From Cymbidium sinense (lineage: Eukaryota > Streptophyta > Magnoliopsida > Asparagales > Orchidaceae), in contig CM038228.1 of the NCBI GenBank assembly GCA_021442155.1, positions 88,555,737 through 88,619,736 on the forward strand: DNA of 64,000 nucleotides, written 5' to 3'. Below, piece after piece: positions 1 through 11,975 of the stretch (position 1 is the first letter of the stretch; every line of letters begins with the position of its first letter). The notes under the pieces were generated by a model. It was not told where the DNA came from. It ran no database searches and saw only the letters and a list, made by a program, of their open reading frames with translations. Made by a program: the position numbers and the translations under genes.

Positions 1-1859
1 GATGTGGGTGTATGTAGAATGAATGGTAGGATGCTTAGTCTAACTATTCTTTTCTAGGATTGTGCTTAAGGGGCACTTTCATAAATAAAAATATAAATGC
101 TTCTTGCTTGTAGGTGCTTATACCCCTTTGCATAATCCATAGGTCAGGTGGACTTATTCACCCATGTGATGGGGGTAATAAGTCCAATATACATACTTGG
201 GATTTAGTGGCGTGATTTAACTAACTTTTGTTTTGCAGGTGTTAGTTAGATTTCTACTTTTCCTTTTCATGTAAAAATTTGTATAAGTAGGATTTTTGGA
301 ATGATTTGTTATGGGAGATTAGGATGAGCATTGGTCATAAGATCTTATCTTATGCATCATGTGAAGCCTTGGAGCATCCACCTTCCAATCATCCAAAGGA
401 GGAACCAAAGAAGAAAAGAAGAAAAGAAGAAAGAAAGAAAGAAGAGAGAAGAATAAAGCTTGAAGACTCCCATAACAATGAATTCATTTGCTTAAATTAT
501 AATTTAATTTATTTGTAATCCAGGTTGTGCAAGGGTAGAGCTCGACTACCCACATTTAAAATTTTTGAGTTTGTGCGGTGGCGCCCGACCACAAACGACC
601 ATTTATTCTTTTTGCGATTAGCTTTATAAATTGTTTGATGATTTGTTTAGCTTTTGCATTAAGTGGCATGATTTTCTAGTTTCTTCCTTGCTTTATGTAT
701 GGCCTAGATGTGGATTAGGCTCTTTAGAAAAAAAAATCTTTTACCCAACTTAACAATTCAAATTAAAACTAAATAACTCATAACCTCACCTAAAGCTTAG
801 GATTAAAATCAAGATAAAAGAATTAACAACCCCTTAGCTGGATGAGCATTTCTTTATAATATCATGCACAAATGCATCTTATTTCACTCTTAATTGGAGG
901 GCTTCCACCTTTGCCAGAGAATCCGGCTTGACCTTTGAGGGTCGTGGTGGAAACTCACCTCTACTTCTTAATTTTGGCCAATAACTGATTTCATGCATTA
1001 GTCATAAAATCCTATTAGCCCGAGTCAAAATGATTGTCCAAAATAAAAAATAAAATAAAATTTGAATTGCATTAGATTTAGGTCATTTAAAGTATGTCCC
1101 TTTACATGATCTAGTCTCTTTAGGGAGTGAGTTTAACAACTTAGTCTCTTTCTAAATAAAATTATCTTGCATAAGCATAAAGACTTATACATGTATTTAA
1201 AATCAAGAGGAGTTAGTTGGCCACCCCAGGCGTAAGTTGTAAGGGGTGGTTTATCCTCTCTTGTGGAGGAAAATCAATTATTTTCGCTTTAGATTTAGGT
1301 TGTACTTCCCCTAAGCTCTCTAGATTTAGGTTCGAGGTTGCTTTTCTCCTTTGTGGGCCATAAGCATAATTCCTCACCTCTTAGACATTTCCTTAATCTT
1401 GTGTTAAGGGATCTTAAGTCCTAAAATTCTAATGAAAAATGCAACTCCAACAAACTAAATCAATTTCCTATTTATTTCCCATTCTGGTTTCGATAATAAC
1501 TCCCTCTTTTGATCAATCTCATAGGATTTAATTAATTATGGGGGCTTGCCCCTGTAGGAAACTTAACAAACCTAGTTTAAAATAAACCTTGCTTTACTTT
1601 TCCATATAAAGGGAATAATCTCGTACATATGCACACATTGTCCTGGGAGTCCTTATTGAGATAATTGGTTCCATTAAAGGGTAGTGACTTTTGTCTTTTG
1701 AGATAGTACACTATACCTTGATCATGTATCTGATCATCTCAATAAGTACATCCGTGGATTTGCATGGAATCTTACCAAGATGAATTTTTGCAAGGAATCA
1801 TCTTGCTTTTCTCCCCATAGATTTGAAAGGTGACTCCCTTATAGAAAATTTTCACCACA
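1..1859 (+). mobile_element. Probable 5' LTR (right part) of an Ogre/Tat-like gypsy element
   Basis: The segment ends in CCACA at 1859. GATTTTTC and a primer-binding-like sequence follow, the same order as at 47101-47129. It shares a diagnostic stretch with the LTR pair at 45.3-49.1 kb: TAATTA...GGGGCTTGC.CCT.TAGGAAAC at about 1530-1570, compared with 46910-46960. The start is not visible and may lie outside the window. A purine-rich K/E-type frame at 306-518 and a short stem CCACCCC/GGGGTGG near 1224-1250 are the only local structure. Assigning everything from base 1 to one LTR is inference. Confidence 0.45.
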
Positions 1860-1867
1860 GATTTTTC

Positions 1868-1885
1868 TGGCGACTCCACTGGGGA
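1868..1885 (+). other. Primer binding site of the outer gypsy element
   Basis: TGGCGACTCCACTGGGGA begins with TGG, as a tRNA 3' CCA complement should, and lies 8 bp after the LTR-terminal CA. From family knowledge, Ogre-type elements use a tRNA-Arg primer with a sequence of this form; I recall this and did not compute it. The same motif with three differences follows the LTR at 47112. Confidence 0.55.
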
Positions 1886-2346
1886 TGGTTCCTCTCTCAA
1901 TCTTTGGTAAATGATCGTTGTCTTTGAGTATTGATAGTGGGTTTGCACTTTGGTATGAATCCAAGACTATCCTTCTTTTCGTTGGCACTTAGCTCATTTC
2001 ATTCTTGAGTTAAGTTAGCCAACATCTTTAGGTTTTAGGACCGCATTCCTTATTGGTCTTAAAACCCCGTGGTTCTCCAATGGGTAAAATAAAAAGATCT
2101 AAAATAAAAGAGAAACATCTTAAAGACTTCCTCCTTACCATTTTCGTGATAAGGAAAGGTTCATCCTAAAATAATAAATCTTCCATAAAGAACTTAGCTT
2201 TTCAAAAGCACCTTTTTCAAAATACACTTAATAAAATATTTTCCACAAAATTTTCACTCTCATTTAACAAATCATATAATTGTTACATGTAGGGATTTTC
2301 AAAAATAAAACTAATAACATTTTCCAAAAGCACAAATGAATATCTT

Positions 2347-3450
2347 CTTTCAATTCACTTTGATGAAGATTTCATTTTCAAAATAAAATAAATAATTATC
2401 TTTTTCAAAAAAATCACAATCATAATCATACAACTTTTCAAAAAAAAAAGTGCACATGAATTCTTCTATTCAATACACTTACATTTATTGAATGAAAAGT
2501 TCATTTGTAAACAAAATTAAAATTTTCAAAAAGCACACATGAATACCTTCATTTAATATACTTGGGTTTATTAAATGAAGATTTCATCCCCAACTAAAAA
2601 AATAAAATATCATTTAGGAAATCCCACTTAAACATATCCCACATATATTTTTAAGTTGGAATTCCTCTCTTTCAAAATGCAACAATTACACACAAAAATT
2701 TTACATTTCAAAAAATAAATTGATCTCCATTCTACATACTTAAAATACACCATTTGGAATTTCATTTAGCATACTCAAATTTTCTATGTGAAATTTCCAT
2801 TTCATAAAACCAAGTGGGACTTCATCTTTAACATACCAAATTTGCTAAAGTTGAAACTCCACTTTCAATCATTTCAAAAATAGAATGAAGCACATTAGGA
2901 TCCCCTTATCATACCAAATTTGCTAAAGGATCCTACCCTTTTCAAAAATCAAAATTTTCTAAACAAATGAAACACTTAGGATTTTCTTAGCATACCTAAA
3001 TTTGCTAAGAACCTATTTTCAAAATGAAACAAAATACACTTGGATTCTTCACTAAGCATACCTAAATTTGCTAAGTAAGAATTCCAAAATTTTTCAAAAA
3101 ACAAAATAAAATAAAATTCACAAAAAAAAACAATCACTTTTACTTCACTTAGCATACCTAAATTTGCTAAGTGAAAATTTTCAAAATTATCAAACAAAAT
3201 AAAATCATTTGACCCTTGCTTTAACATACCCAAATTTGTTAAAGGAAAGGATCTTCCAAATCACAAAAATTCAAATTCAAAACAAAATGAACCTATGGAA
3301 GCATCCTATCAAAAAAAAATTTTAAATCCATAATTTCAACATACTCAAATTTGTTGAAGTTTGGATTCATACTCAAATTCCTCTTTCAATCAATCTTTCC
3401 AAATCCATTTGAATCCCACTTAACACTTCCAAGTTGTTGGATGCGGGTTC
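2347..3450 (+). repeat. Array of about 12 stem-loop units with conserved 10-nt loop
   Basis: AT-rich leader between the primer site and the first coding remnants of the outer element. Units recur every 60-120 bp. Each has a left stem, a 10-nt loop close to TACCTAAATT, and the reverse complement of that stem. Perfect stems include ATTCAATA (2468), CTTCATTTAATA (2547), TTCTTAGCA (2984), TTCACTTAGCA (3144), CTTTAACA (3219) and TTCAACA (3335). Imperfect longer ones lie at 2623, 2826, 2897 and 3042. Stem sequences differ between units while pairing is kept. There is no convincing ORF. Confidence 0.75.
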
Positions 3451-3479
3451 AAATTTTTAAAATTCAAAATATATGGAGA

Positions 3480-5138
3480 TAGAAAACTGATGCAAGTTTG
3501 TTTCTCATTGTAGATTCTTTTCTCGCCGTTACTTAAGGTAAATGACAGTGCCAAAAATTTGTCTTTACTTTTCCTCATGGCATGGATCTAGCCTTGGATC
3601 AGCCGACTCATTTGGATCATACCCACTTGATCCATTTTGGTCATGGATTTGAGGGGGCTAGGATCACTTGTGAGGGCATTCCCCTCACAATAGTCAGCAG
3701 AAAGAAGGTGGCCTAGCAGATGCCGGTCATCAGGGTAAACTTACCCTCTGATTCAGATGTATCCTCACTGAAGAGGAAAGTTATGGCAGTACCACAAACT
3801 TGGGTTATAGTACCAGCATCAATTCTAGTTGTAGTTTGTCCTAAAGTTTCACATGTTGCCAAGCATAGCACCCTATTATCTACCTCCAAGGGTATGGCTC
3901 CCGGTTTCGTGGTTTGCCTCCCACATTTGATGGGTCTATCTCACACTCCTCTCATCACTACTGCACATAGGAACAAGAATCATGGTCAAACAGCCCATAC
4001 TTGGATAACTGAGAGCTTGAGGCGCGATCAACCATGGATGAGTCTCCTATGATAACTTCACCACTAGTTATGAAAACCAATTTCATCCTCTCGGGATCGA
4101 TAGAGAGGATGCCGAGGATCCATTTGCCTCCAATGGAGCATCTACACAATTTCTAGGTAGGAGGTCGCAGGCCTTCGCTATGTTTTATGCCGTGGTGGAG
4201 CATGAACGCTCGAGTCCGGTACTCTTGATCTTCAATCTATTATCCCCGCAAAGATGGAGGCGATCCATCGTGAGAGGGCCCGTGAGGCCCATACATCATT
4301 ACCACCACCAGAGAGTGACGAGGTTCACCAAGTCACCGCTTCTTTGGTTGACTTTCCCGGCTACCCGTCCATAATCGATAGTATTCTCCTCAGTACCACC
4401 ATAGGAGGGTAGCTCTGTAATGAGAGTCGGTGGTGTCTCCATCCCACCACTCTACCCTACGTCCGCCATCGCCAACGCAAGTTCCAGCATCACCCATTCC
4501 ATCTAAGGCCATGAAGGCTGCATCCGGGAAAAAATGTACGTAGTGATCCGGATGGCCAAGGGATCCTACTCCCACACCACCCATTATGGTAGGCTCTCTC
4601 ACTCAACCTTGGTGATGTAGAAGGTGGCGACCGAGCATCGTGGTTGTTCCTTCACCAACTCCACCCATTCAGGATGCGAGATGGTGATTATCGGATATTC
4701 AGATGACAATTGTGGCTAGTAGAAGATCATCCTAGGTTGTTACCTATTACAAGATAGTTAGGATTATCATTCTTCTAGTGAGTACCGCACAAGATTGACT
4801 CTATACGGTGAGGTGGTGCCTCTCGCTCATGATAGTGATCACACTAGTCGCCCAAGTTTGTACCTACCGAGTTAGATCGATCCTTAGAAGATAGTTGCAC
4901 ACTATTTTATGGAGAAAAGGAGATCTTAGGGTATGCATGAAAAGAAAGAGTCGACTTCATCTAATGAAGATGACTTGATGGGGATTGGCATGAATGGTCG
5001 ATACTAGAGGTTCTCTTTTTAGGGAGCAACAGGACATGGAAGGTGATGAGGTTGATCAAGAGACACCAGAATTAGCTCATCACCTCGACATCGCTTAAGG
5101 CGAGAAGATGACGATTGATAGGCACAACAGCATGTGGA
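3480..5138 (+). pseudogene. Decayed leader/ORF1 region of the outer Ogre-like element
   Basis: This stretch is richer in GC than the hairpin array before it. It contains only broken frames (for example 3720-4052 and 4180-4374) that I do not recognise. Its position, between the 5' untranslated leader and gag, matches the extra first ORF known from Ogre elements. The text runs into the nested element at 5139, and gag-like coding resumes at 14090, so it is the left half of an interrupted element. Calling it ORF1 is positional inference. Confidence 0.35.
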
Positions 5139-7255
5139 TGTAATAATATTTCAAAAAAAAATCTAATTAATCCAATGTTATCATTGTAATCAAACTTGTT
5201 TTTTTGGCATGCGCCGGATTAAGGAATAGCGTGTATGGATGAGAGATGGAAAGGTATACCCATTTCTTTTATTTCATTTCCTCTAGTGATAATTTTTCTT
5301 CTCTCACCTTCATTTGGTCCATCTCCTCCAAGCCACTAATCCTTTCCCTTCGCCGCTTCGACAGAATTCGCCTCCCATGACGCAGACCGCCTGCGAGAGA
5401 ATCATGCGGCTCGACGAAGCGCCGCTGATGCGTAACACACGAAATGGGAGTTCCGCGTTTCACCCTTCCTCCCATGATGCTTCTTCCAAAGATCGCCAGA
5501 TGGAATCGCCCCTGCGGATGAAACGACGGGCTGAGGAGTCCCGTGAATCAATCGGCTCGAAATAGGGATTTTCGGGTCCTGGCCGATTGGAGGGAAGCCT
5601 GGGGAGTTCCGTGTCTTGCTAAGTTTCTTTCCTAATTCATTTCCTTCAGCCGACAGCCTTCCTTGGTGCAGAAAATTGTGATTGGAAGTTCCGTAAATTG
5701 CTAAATAATTGGTTAGTGAGTATGCAATTTTCTCATTTCCTCTGGGCGATATTGGATTGTGAATTGGGAGATTTGTATTGGCATTTTTGTTAACTTTATT
5801 ATGCTGATTTAATCAGGTAAATAATATTGGCATTACGTAAGAGTGCTCGTGATTCTTTTGTGTAATGGAAAGATTATATGAGGAGACAACAACTTCAGGT
5901 AAGAATGAAGTTTAAGTTTGGGGACACTACTACGTTAAATTTATTTATGAATTTCATGTATTCAGAAGAGTTATTCAATTATAGGTTGTGTACTCAAGGA
6001 AGCGTCGAGCACATCACGACACTGGCCTATACACTGAGGTGAGACACATAATTGCTAATTTAAATTCAGTTTCTATAGCCCTAATGTATGCCACTGTTCC
6101 TACCGATTCTTACTGATTTATTAATATTGTATGAATGACATATAGATATTCCTGTCATATTGTATGCAGATACAAATGCTTATTACCTGATCTAATATAT
6201 TGTATGCAGATACAAATGCTTATTACCTGATCTAATATATATTACCGATTTACAATGATTTTAACTCAATTAGTCAATTGCCTTAATATCATATGATCTT
6301 TTGTGCATATGGCTATGCATATGAAAATGTTTTAAAACATGCATTATTAATTGCTAAATGAAGTAATGTGATAAACAGAAAAATGTCAGGAAATTGTGAT
6401 AGGAAGACTATGTTATAAAAATCAGCACATATAGGCAAAAGTTCTAACGAGATGAGCCTTTAACAGGGGATCTTAGTATTCCCGACTAACATTGAGGTTG
6501 GGGCCGTTGAGCAGACCAACTGGTGTCAGGGGACTATTAGGCAAGTAGTATGGTACCGCCACTTTCGCCTAGTCGAGGGTGATGACTCTTATGTATGAAA
6601 GTCAAAACTTATGCAATTATAAATGACATTTCTAGGAAAAGGATTTGATATAGAATAGAAATTGCTTTTATTAAATAACTGAATAAATAATTGACTCCTA
6701 TGAAATGATAATGAAATGACAAATTATTTATACACATACTGTAATATTATTATATTTTCGATATTTTACCACTCTTACTTTCCTGCAAATTTCAAATGTA
6801 CATGCACGCTTATTTCTACTGTTTTGTTCTGAGCTTATTTTAGCTTTATTTGTCTCACTAAGCTTTAGCTTATGATGATACCCATTGATAATTTCAGGCA
6901 AGGACAAGGTGGGTAAAAGCTAGTCAATTTTGTTGATTTATACAGTTTTGGGTGTATAGTTTTCAAAGATTATAAAGGCATTTTGGGTACGTACAAAATT
7001 TTAATATTGATGTCTTTAGTTGCTCTGTATTTGTGTACAACTTGAAGATTTTCATGCTTCCAATTTTGTGATATGAATTAATTAGTTAAGAAAATCAATA
7101 TATGAATTTGTTTGTGATGATTTGAGGAGATACAAATTTCACTTGCTTGTTCCAAAATGTCACATGTTAGAACATATTGGTGGAATCTGTGTCTAATCAA
7201 GTCATCCTATTCTTACACCTCGACGACCTAGAATAGGGGTCATTTGGGTGTGATA
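5139..7255 (+). repeat. 5' LTR of the Tekay-type element
   Basis: It starts TGTAATA and ends TGTGATA; the 3' LTR ends TGTGACA, so the terminal CA has become TA. It aligns throughout with 11976-14089 but differs by many small indels, concentrated in the GC-rich part at 5260-5600. It carries a 40-bp tandem duplication at 6161-6240 that is single-copy in the 3' LTR. Short ORFs inside (5269-5565) are not genes. Confidence 0.88.
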
Positions 7256-7260
7256 GAAAG

Positions 7261-7273
7261 TGGTATCGAAGAA
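7261..7273 (+). other. Primer binding site, initiator-tRNA-Met type
   Basis: TGGTATCGAAGAA lies 5 bp inside the 5' LTR and resembles the common TGGTATCAGAGC primer site, with a small change in the middle. Confidence 0.7.
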
Positions 7274-7464
7274 ATGAGATGAGCAAAAAAGATTGATGAG
7301 CAATAGATGGAAGCATGATTTGGATTTAGAATAAGTATTGAATTGAGCAATACAGAGCTATAGGACGATTAATTTTGTTTGTAATCCACATATTTTATCC
7401 TCATGCATACATGATATATTAAATGATAAAATGGATCAAATAAATAATTCTTGTAATTACAGAT

Positions 7465-8470
7465 TAATTTGCCTGAAGAAATGCCAGAAAGGTTAGATGG
7501 TTAGTCCTCTAGACTAGCTATAGACCCCAAACTACATGCCAGAGATAATACTAATAGGAGTGAAATACAACCTAGAGCAAGTGGTGAAGGTAGATCTGAT
7601 GAATTGCAAGGGGGTAGTTCAATTGATTTCTGTTGTTGATAAGTCGGCATCTATGAAAAATCAGTGATAAGGCCCAGATCCGAGTTTGGTTTAAGTGGAT
7701 CAACATTTGAGGATATTTCAATCATTCAAGCCACCAAAGATTCAAGGAGATCTATAGTGGTGGAAGATTGGTCGCTTAAAATTGAAAAATTTTAGATGGA
7801 TGATTTGCCAAAAATAGAAGAGTAAGATCTACTTTTGTAGAAGGGGAGGCAGGTGGTGGCGTGCTCAACACAGAAAAGATTTGAAATGGTACATATTACA
7901 CAGATCAAATGGGATGAATTTGTTAAAGTGTTCAAGGATTGGTTTATTCCACCATGAATTTTTTTACAAGACAAATTTTCAATCTAATTCAAGGATCAAA
8001 ACTATAATGATGAAGTTGAGTTCACTTCTCTTTCTACATATGCTCCACATTATATCAATACAAGAAGAGAAATGCCATAGATGGGCCTCGAAATCAATTA
8101 AGGTTGGCACTAGCACCATTTATATCGAGTTCTCGATTAATTGAAAGGGCTAGGAGAATTGAAAATGAGTTGAACTTTTCCAAGCAACATTGGGACTCAT
8201 AGGCGGGCAAGCGCAAAAGCTTTGAAAGAAAGCCAGATTTTTCTATCAAGAAATTTAAATTTGATGGCAGACATAAATAAATTCAGTTGGAGAAACCTAT
8301 TTGTGATAAGTGTGGAAAGAAACATTTTGGACAATGTCTGGCTGGATCAGGAAAATGTTATAGATGTGGTCATGTTGGACATAGTGCAACAGATTGCCTA
8401 TTGGAGAAGAAGAAGAAGGATATAAAATCATTCAATTATCAGGGACAGGGTCAACAAAGAAAGTTTTAGG
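7465..8470 (+). pseudogene. gag remnant with two CCHC zinc knuckles (Tekay-type)
   Basis: The capsid part is scattered over several frames with stops. The nucleocapsid end is clear at 8287-8469: residues C-D-K-C-G-K-K-H-F-G-Q-C, then C-Y-R-C-G-H-V-G-H-S-A-T-D-C. This is the double knuckle with the CGK.H.G.C spacing usual in Del/Tekay gag. The protein would package element RNA into virus-like particles. The frame closes at a TAG at 8467, just before the protease frame. It is unlikely to be translated as a whole. Confidence 0.75.
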
Positions 8471-8475
8471 AAACC

Positions 8476-8964
8476 ATGAAGCCAGGTAACACACAGTTTA
8501 TGGGAAAACCTTCAATTCAAGAAAAAGGAGATACTGAGCGTAAAACCAACCCTCCAGTAAAAGCCAGAGTTTTTGCCATCACCTCACAGGAAGCGAAGGA
8601 ATCAAATGAAGTGGTGTCAGGTATGCTTAAAATTTCAGATCATTTGGGTTCAGTTCTGTTTGATTCTGGTGCTTCACATTCATTCATTTCTGATTCTTTT
8701 TTCACCAGTTTACCAGTTGATACTATTTATTTCACACCTGTATTGAATGTGGTGATGCCTTCTGGTGATAGTTTGAGTACAAAGAGGAAATGTGTTGTTG
8801 ACATTAACATTCAAGATAAAAAATTTCCTACGGAACTAATTATCTTACTAGTTAGATATTTTGACATTATACTAGGTATGAATTGGTTGATCAAATACTT
8901 TGCAACAATTGAATGCTGGAAGAGGAGAGTGAAATTTAGTATGCCTAGTGAAAAATCATTTTAA
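8476..8964 (+). pseudogene. Aspartic protease domain of the Tekay-type polyprotein
   Basis: An open frame of 162 codons. The catalytic motif D-S-G-A-S is at residues 63-67 (8662-8676), followed by H-S-F-I-S, typical of gypsy retropepsins, which cleave Gag-Pol. A second signature, I-I-L-G-M-N-W-L, lies near residues 133-140, as in chromoviral proteases. A TAA at 8962-8964 separates it from the reverse transcriptase, whose first part is broken. The domain looks intact, but the polyprotein is not. Confidence 0.8.
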
Positions 8965-9144
8965 TTTTCTCGTGATAAGAATGCTGTGTCTTCTTTGATT
9001 AGTGTAGTGAAATTGAGTAAATATTTAAGAAGTATGAAATTATATTTTGGCCAAATTAGATGTGTTGAATAAGGAGGTGTTTGAGAAAAACATTCCGCTA
9101 ATTTCTATGTGTTTCGAGGAATTAGCAGGGTTGCCACCAAAATG

Positions 9145-10083
9145 AGAAGTGGAGTTTAGGATCGATGTATTACCTGGTACAACTGCTATATATAAATCTC
9201 CTTATAGGATGGCTCCTAAGGAATTATATGAATTGAAGTGTCAGTTGTAGGAATTGACGGAGGATTTATTAGGCCCAACAACTCACCGTGGAGTGCACCA
9301 GTGCTATTTGTTAAGAAAAAGGATGGGTCTATGTGATTGTGTATTGATTACAGGGAGTTAAATAAAGTAACAATCAAGAACAAGTATCCACTATCGAGGA
9401 TTGATGATTTATTTGATCAGTTGGAGGGAGCTACTGTATTTTCCAGAATTGATCTGAGATTTGGATATCATTAGGTTAGAGTTAAAGATGCTGATATTTT
9501 TAAAACAATTTTTGGAACCAGGTATGGACATTATGAATTTCTTGTTATGCCATTTGGTCTAACTAATGCTCCTGCAGTCTTTATGGACTTAATGAATCAT
9601 ATTTTCAAACCCTTGGTGGACCAATTTGTTATCATCTTCATTGATGATATTTTGATTTATTCTAAAACTGATGAAGAGCATGCAAATCATCTGAGTATTA
9701 TTTTAGAGTTGTTAAGGCAGAATCAATTGTATGCCAAATTTTCAAAATGTGAGTTTTGGATGCATAGTGTCGCATTTCTTGGTCATATTATCAGTGGCGA
9801 AGGAGTTTCTGTTGATCCTCAAAAAGTAAAGGCAATTTTAGAATGGTCTGCACCAAAGAATGTTACAGAAGTTCATAATTTTCTGGGCTTAGCAGGTTAT
9901 TACAAGAAGTTTGTCAAGATATTTTCTCATATTGCAATGCCTCTAATTTATAATGAGAAAGGATGTCGATTTCAATGGACAAGCGAATATGAAGTTTTAA
10001 TTGAAAAAACATTTGACCATCGCACTGCTTTAGCTATTCCATCGTGGATCAAGGATTCTAAATATTTAGTGATGCATCTTTAA
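9145..10083 (+). pseudogene. Reverse transcriptase domain (Ty3/gypsy chromovirus)
   Basis: The fingers region (9145-9546) is spread over frames with stops; fragments such as R-I-D-V-L-P-G-T and S-P-Y-R-M-A-P are readable. From 9547 an intact frame gives [10 protein letters not shown] and the active-site motif F-I-D-D-I-L-I-Y-S with both aspartates (9643-9648), then F-L-G-H and F-L-G-L-A-G-Y-Y, the usual chromovirus palm and thumb signatures. The enzyme copies element RNA into DNA. The frame ends at 10081, just before RNase H. Confidence 0.88.
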
Positions 10084-10088
10084 AAGGT

Positions 10089-10559
10089 TTGGGTTGTGTT
10101 TTAATGCAGAATAGAAGAGTAATTGCTTATGCTTCGAGACAATTAAAACCTCATGAAAGAAATTATCCCGTCCATGATCTAGAGTTAGCAGCTGTTGTGT
10201 TTGCTCTTAAAATTTGGAGACATTACTTGTACGGAGTGAAATGCGATATTTTTACTGATCATCAGAGTCTTAAGTATATCTTTACACAAAAAGAATTGAA
10301 TCTAAGACAAAGAAGATGGCTCGAGTTCATTAAAGATTATGATTTAAATATTCAATATTGTCCAGGCAAAGCTAATGTGGTGGCAGATGCATTAAGCCGC
10401 AAGTCCATGGGAAATGCCAGTTGGATTATTACTCAAAAGTCAGAGTTGATCAGAGAATTAGAGGCTCTACAACTAGAAGTTAGAAGATTCAGTGATACTG
10501 GACATTTATATCAATTAACAATGCAATCAACTTTATTTGACAGAATCAAAGTTGCATAG
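10089..10559 (+). pseudogene. RNase H domain of the Tekay-type element
   Basis: A 156-codon frame. It has I-A-Y-A-S-R-Q-L-K, then E-R-N-Y-P and [11 protein letters not shown] containing the conserved glutamate, then F-T-D-H-Q-S-L-K-Y with the catalytic aspartate, and N-V-V-A-D-A-L-S-R. This is the gypsy RNase H plus the start of the linker to integrase. It removes the RNA strand during reverse transcription. The sense frame stops at a TAG at 10557. Confidence 0.85.
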
Positions 10560-10599
10560 AAATTGGATCGTGGATATTAGAAATTCATTGAACAAATCC

Positions 10600-11400
10600 A
10601 AACTAGTAAGAAGCAGAATTTTACTGTAGATGCAGAGGGTGTTATTCGAAAGAATCACAATTATGGGTACCAAGTCATGTTGAATTGAGACAAGAAATTT
10701 TATAGGAGGCTCATCAGGCGGGATATACTATTCATCCAGGTAGTTCAAAAATGTATAAAGATTAAAAATAGCATTTTAGTGGTCAGGTATGAAGAAAGAC
10801 ATAGCTGAATATGTCTCTAAATGTCAAGCTTGTCAGATTGTTAAAGCTGAGCATTAAAGACCCGGTGGATTGTTACAGTCATTACCTATACCTGAGTGGA
10901 AGTGGGAAGAAATTATAATGGATTTTATTATGAGATTTCCTAGATCTAAAAGGTCGCGGATAGATTGTTATTGTGGATAGATTGACCAAGTCAGCTCATT
11001 TCTTACCTATAAAATAGACAGACTCAGTTGATAAATTGTCTAGATTATATGTTAAAGAAATTATAAGACTTCATGGTGTTCCAAAAGTGATCATCTCTGA
11101 CAGAGATGGTAGATTTACTTCAAGATTATGGAATGGAATTCAGAGAGGCCTGGGCACACAGTTACACTTAAGTACAACTTTTCATCCTCAGACTGATGGA
11201 CAATCAGAAAGAACAATTCAAGTCCTAGAGGATTTGTTGAGGCTATGTGTTTTAGATTTTGGAGGTAGCTGGGAAGATCATATTCCTATGATGAGCTTAC
11301 AATAATATACCAATCTAGTATTCATATGGCTTATGAAGCATTGTATGGTCGAAAGTGTAGAACTCCATTGAGTTGGGTCAAGTAGAGAAAGATAGGTCCA
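10600..11400 (+). pseudogene. Integrase zinc-binding and catalytic core (Tekay-type)
   Basis: The HHCC finger end is readable near 10806-10850 (C-Q-A-C). The catalytic core has the first aspartate in M-D-F-I near 10918, the second in I-S-D-R-D-G-R-F (about 11096-11119) and the glutamate in T-D-G-Q-S-E-R (about 11207). The frame is interrupted near 10960 and 11020 and after 11305. It would insert the cDNA into chromosomes, but as it stands it is broken. Confidence 0.82.
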
Positions 11401-11401
11401 G

Positions 11402-11928
11402 TTGGTTGATCAAGCTACCAAGAAAATCAGATTAATCAGGGATAGATTGAAAGCTACTCAGGATCATCAGCAGAAGTATTACGACTTAAAACACCAAGCT
11501 GTAGAATTTGAAGTTGGAGAATTTGTATTTTTGAAAGTCAAACCTATGAAAGGAATTAGTAGATTTGGTCATGGAGGTAAATTGAACCCTAGGTACATAG
11601 GACCTTTTGAAATCACCAAAGGATTGGCAATATGGCTTATGTTTGCCTTACCCATTGAACTGATAGACATTCACAATGTCTTTCACATTTCAATGTTGAG
11701 AAAATGGATCACAGATTCAGAGCAAAAGATTCCATACACAAAGTTTAAAATACAACCAGATTTGACTTATGCATTGGTGCTAGAAAAAGTTATGGAATTT
11801 GATGTGAAGAAATTAAGAAACAGACAAATTTCCTATGTTAAAATTAAATGGAAACATAGCCAGTTAAAGAAGCTACTTGGGAATATGAGCAAGAGATGAG
11901 ACAGAGGTTCCCCTTCCTATTCGAATGA
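11402..11928 (+). pseudogene. Integrase C-terminus with chromodomain
   Basis: The 165-codon frame begins with the integrase C-terminal region (Y-Y-D-L-K-H, then G-G-K-L-N-P-R-Y-I-G-P-F-E-I) and ends in a chromodomain (R-N-R-Q-I-S-Y-V-K-I-K-W-K-H, about 11815-11855). The last chromodomain helix, A-T-W-E-Y-E-Q-E-M-R, continues in a neighbouring frame to a TGA at 11926, so one base is lost near 11857. Chromoviral chromodomains direct integration to particular chromatin. This domain is the main evidence for clade assignment. Confidence 0.82.
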
Positions 11929-11962
11929 TTGAGAAGAAATTTCGAGGACAAAATTTTTTTTT

Positions 11963-11974
11963 AAGAAGGGGAGA
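11963..11974 (+). other. Polypurine tract of the Tekay-type element
   Basis: AAGAAGGGGAGA lies one base before the 3' LTR, as expected for the plus-strand DNA primer. Confidence 0.8.
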
Positions 11975-11975
11975 T

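Noticed and set aside
306..518. 70-codon K/E-rich ORF
   Set aside because: It is a translated purine run (AAGAAAGAAG) with no other protein features.
575..600. TGGCGCCCGACC, like a retroviral primer site
   Set aside because: No LTR end lies just before it and no paired LTR is visible; the better site is at 1868.
2347..3450. Regular repeats that superficially resemble a CRISPR array
   Set aside because: The genome is a plant nucleus, the units are not identical, and each is its own inverted repeat with no spacer/repeat division.
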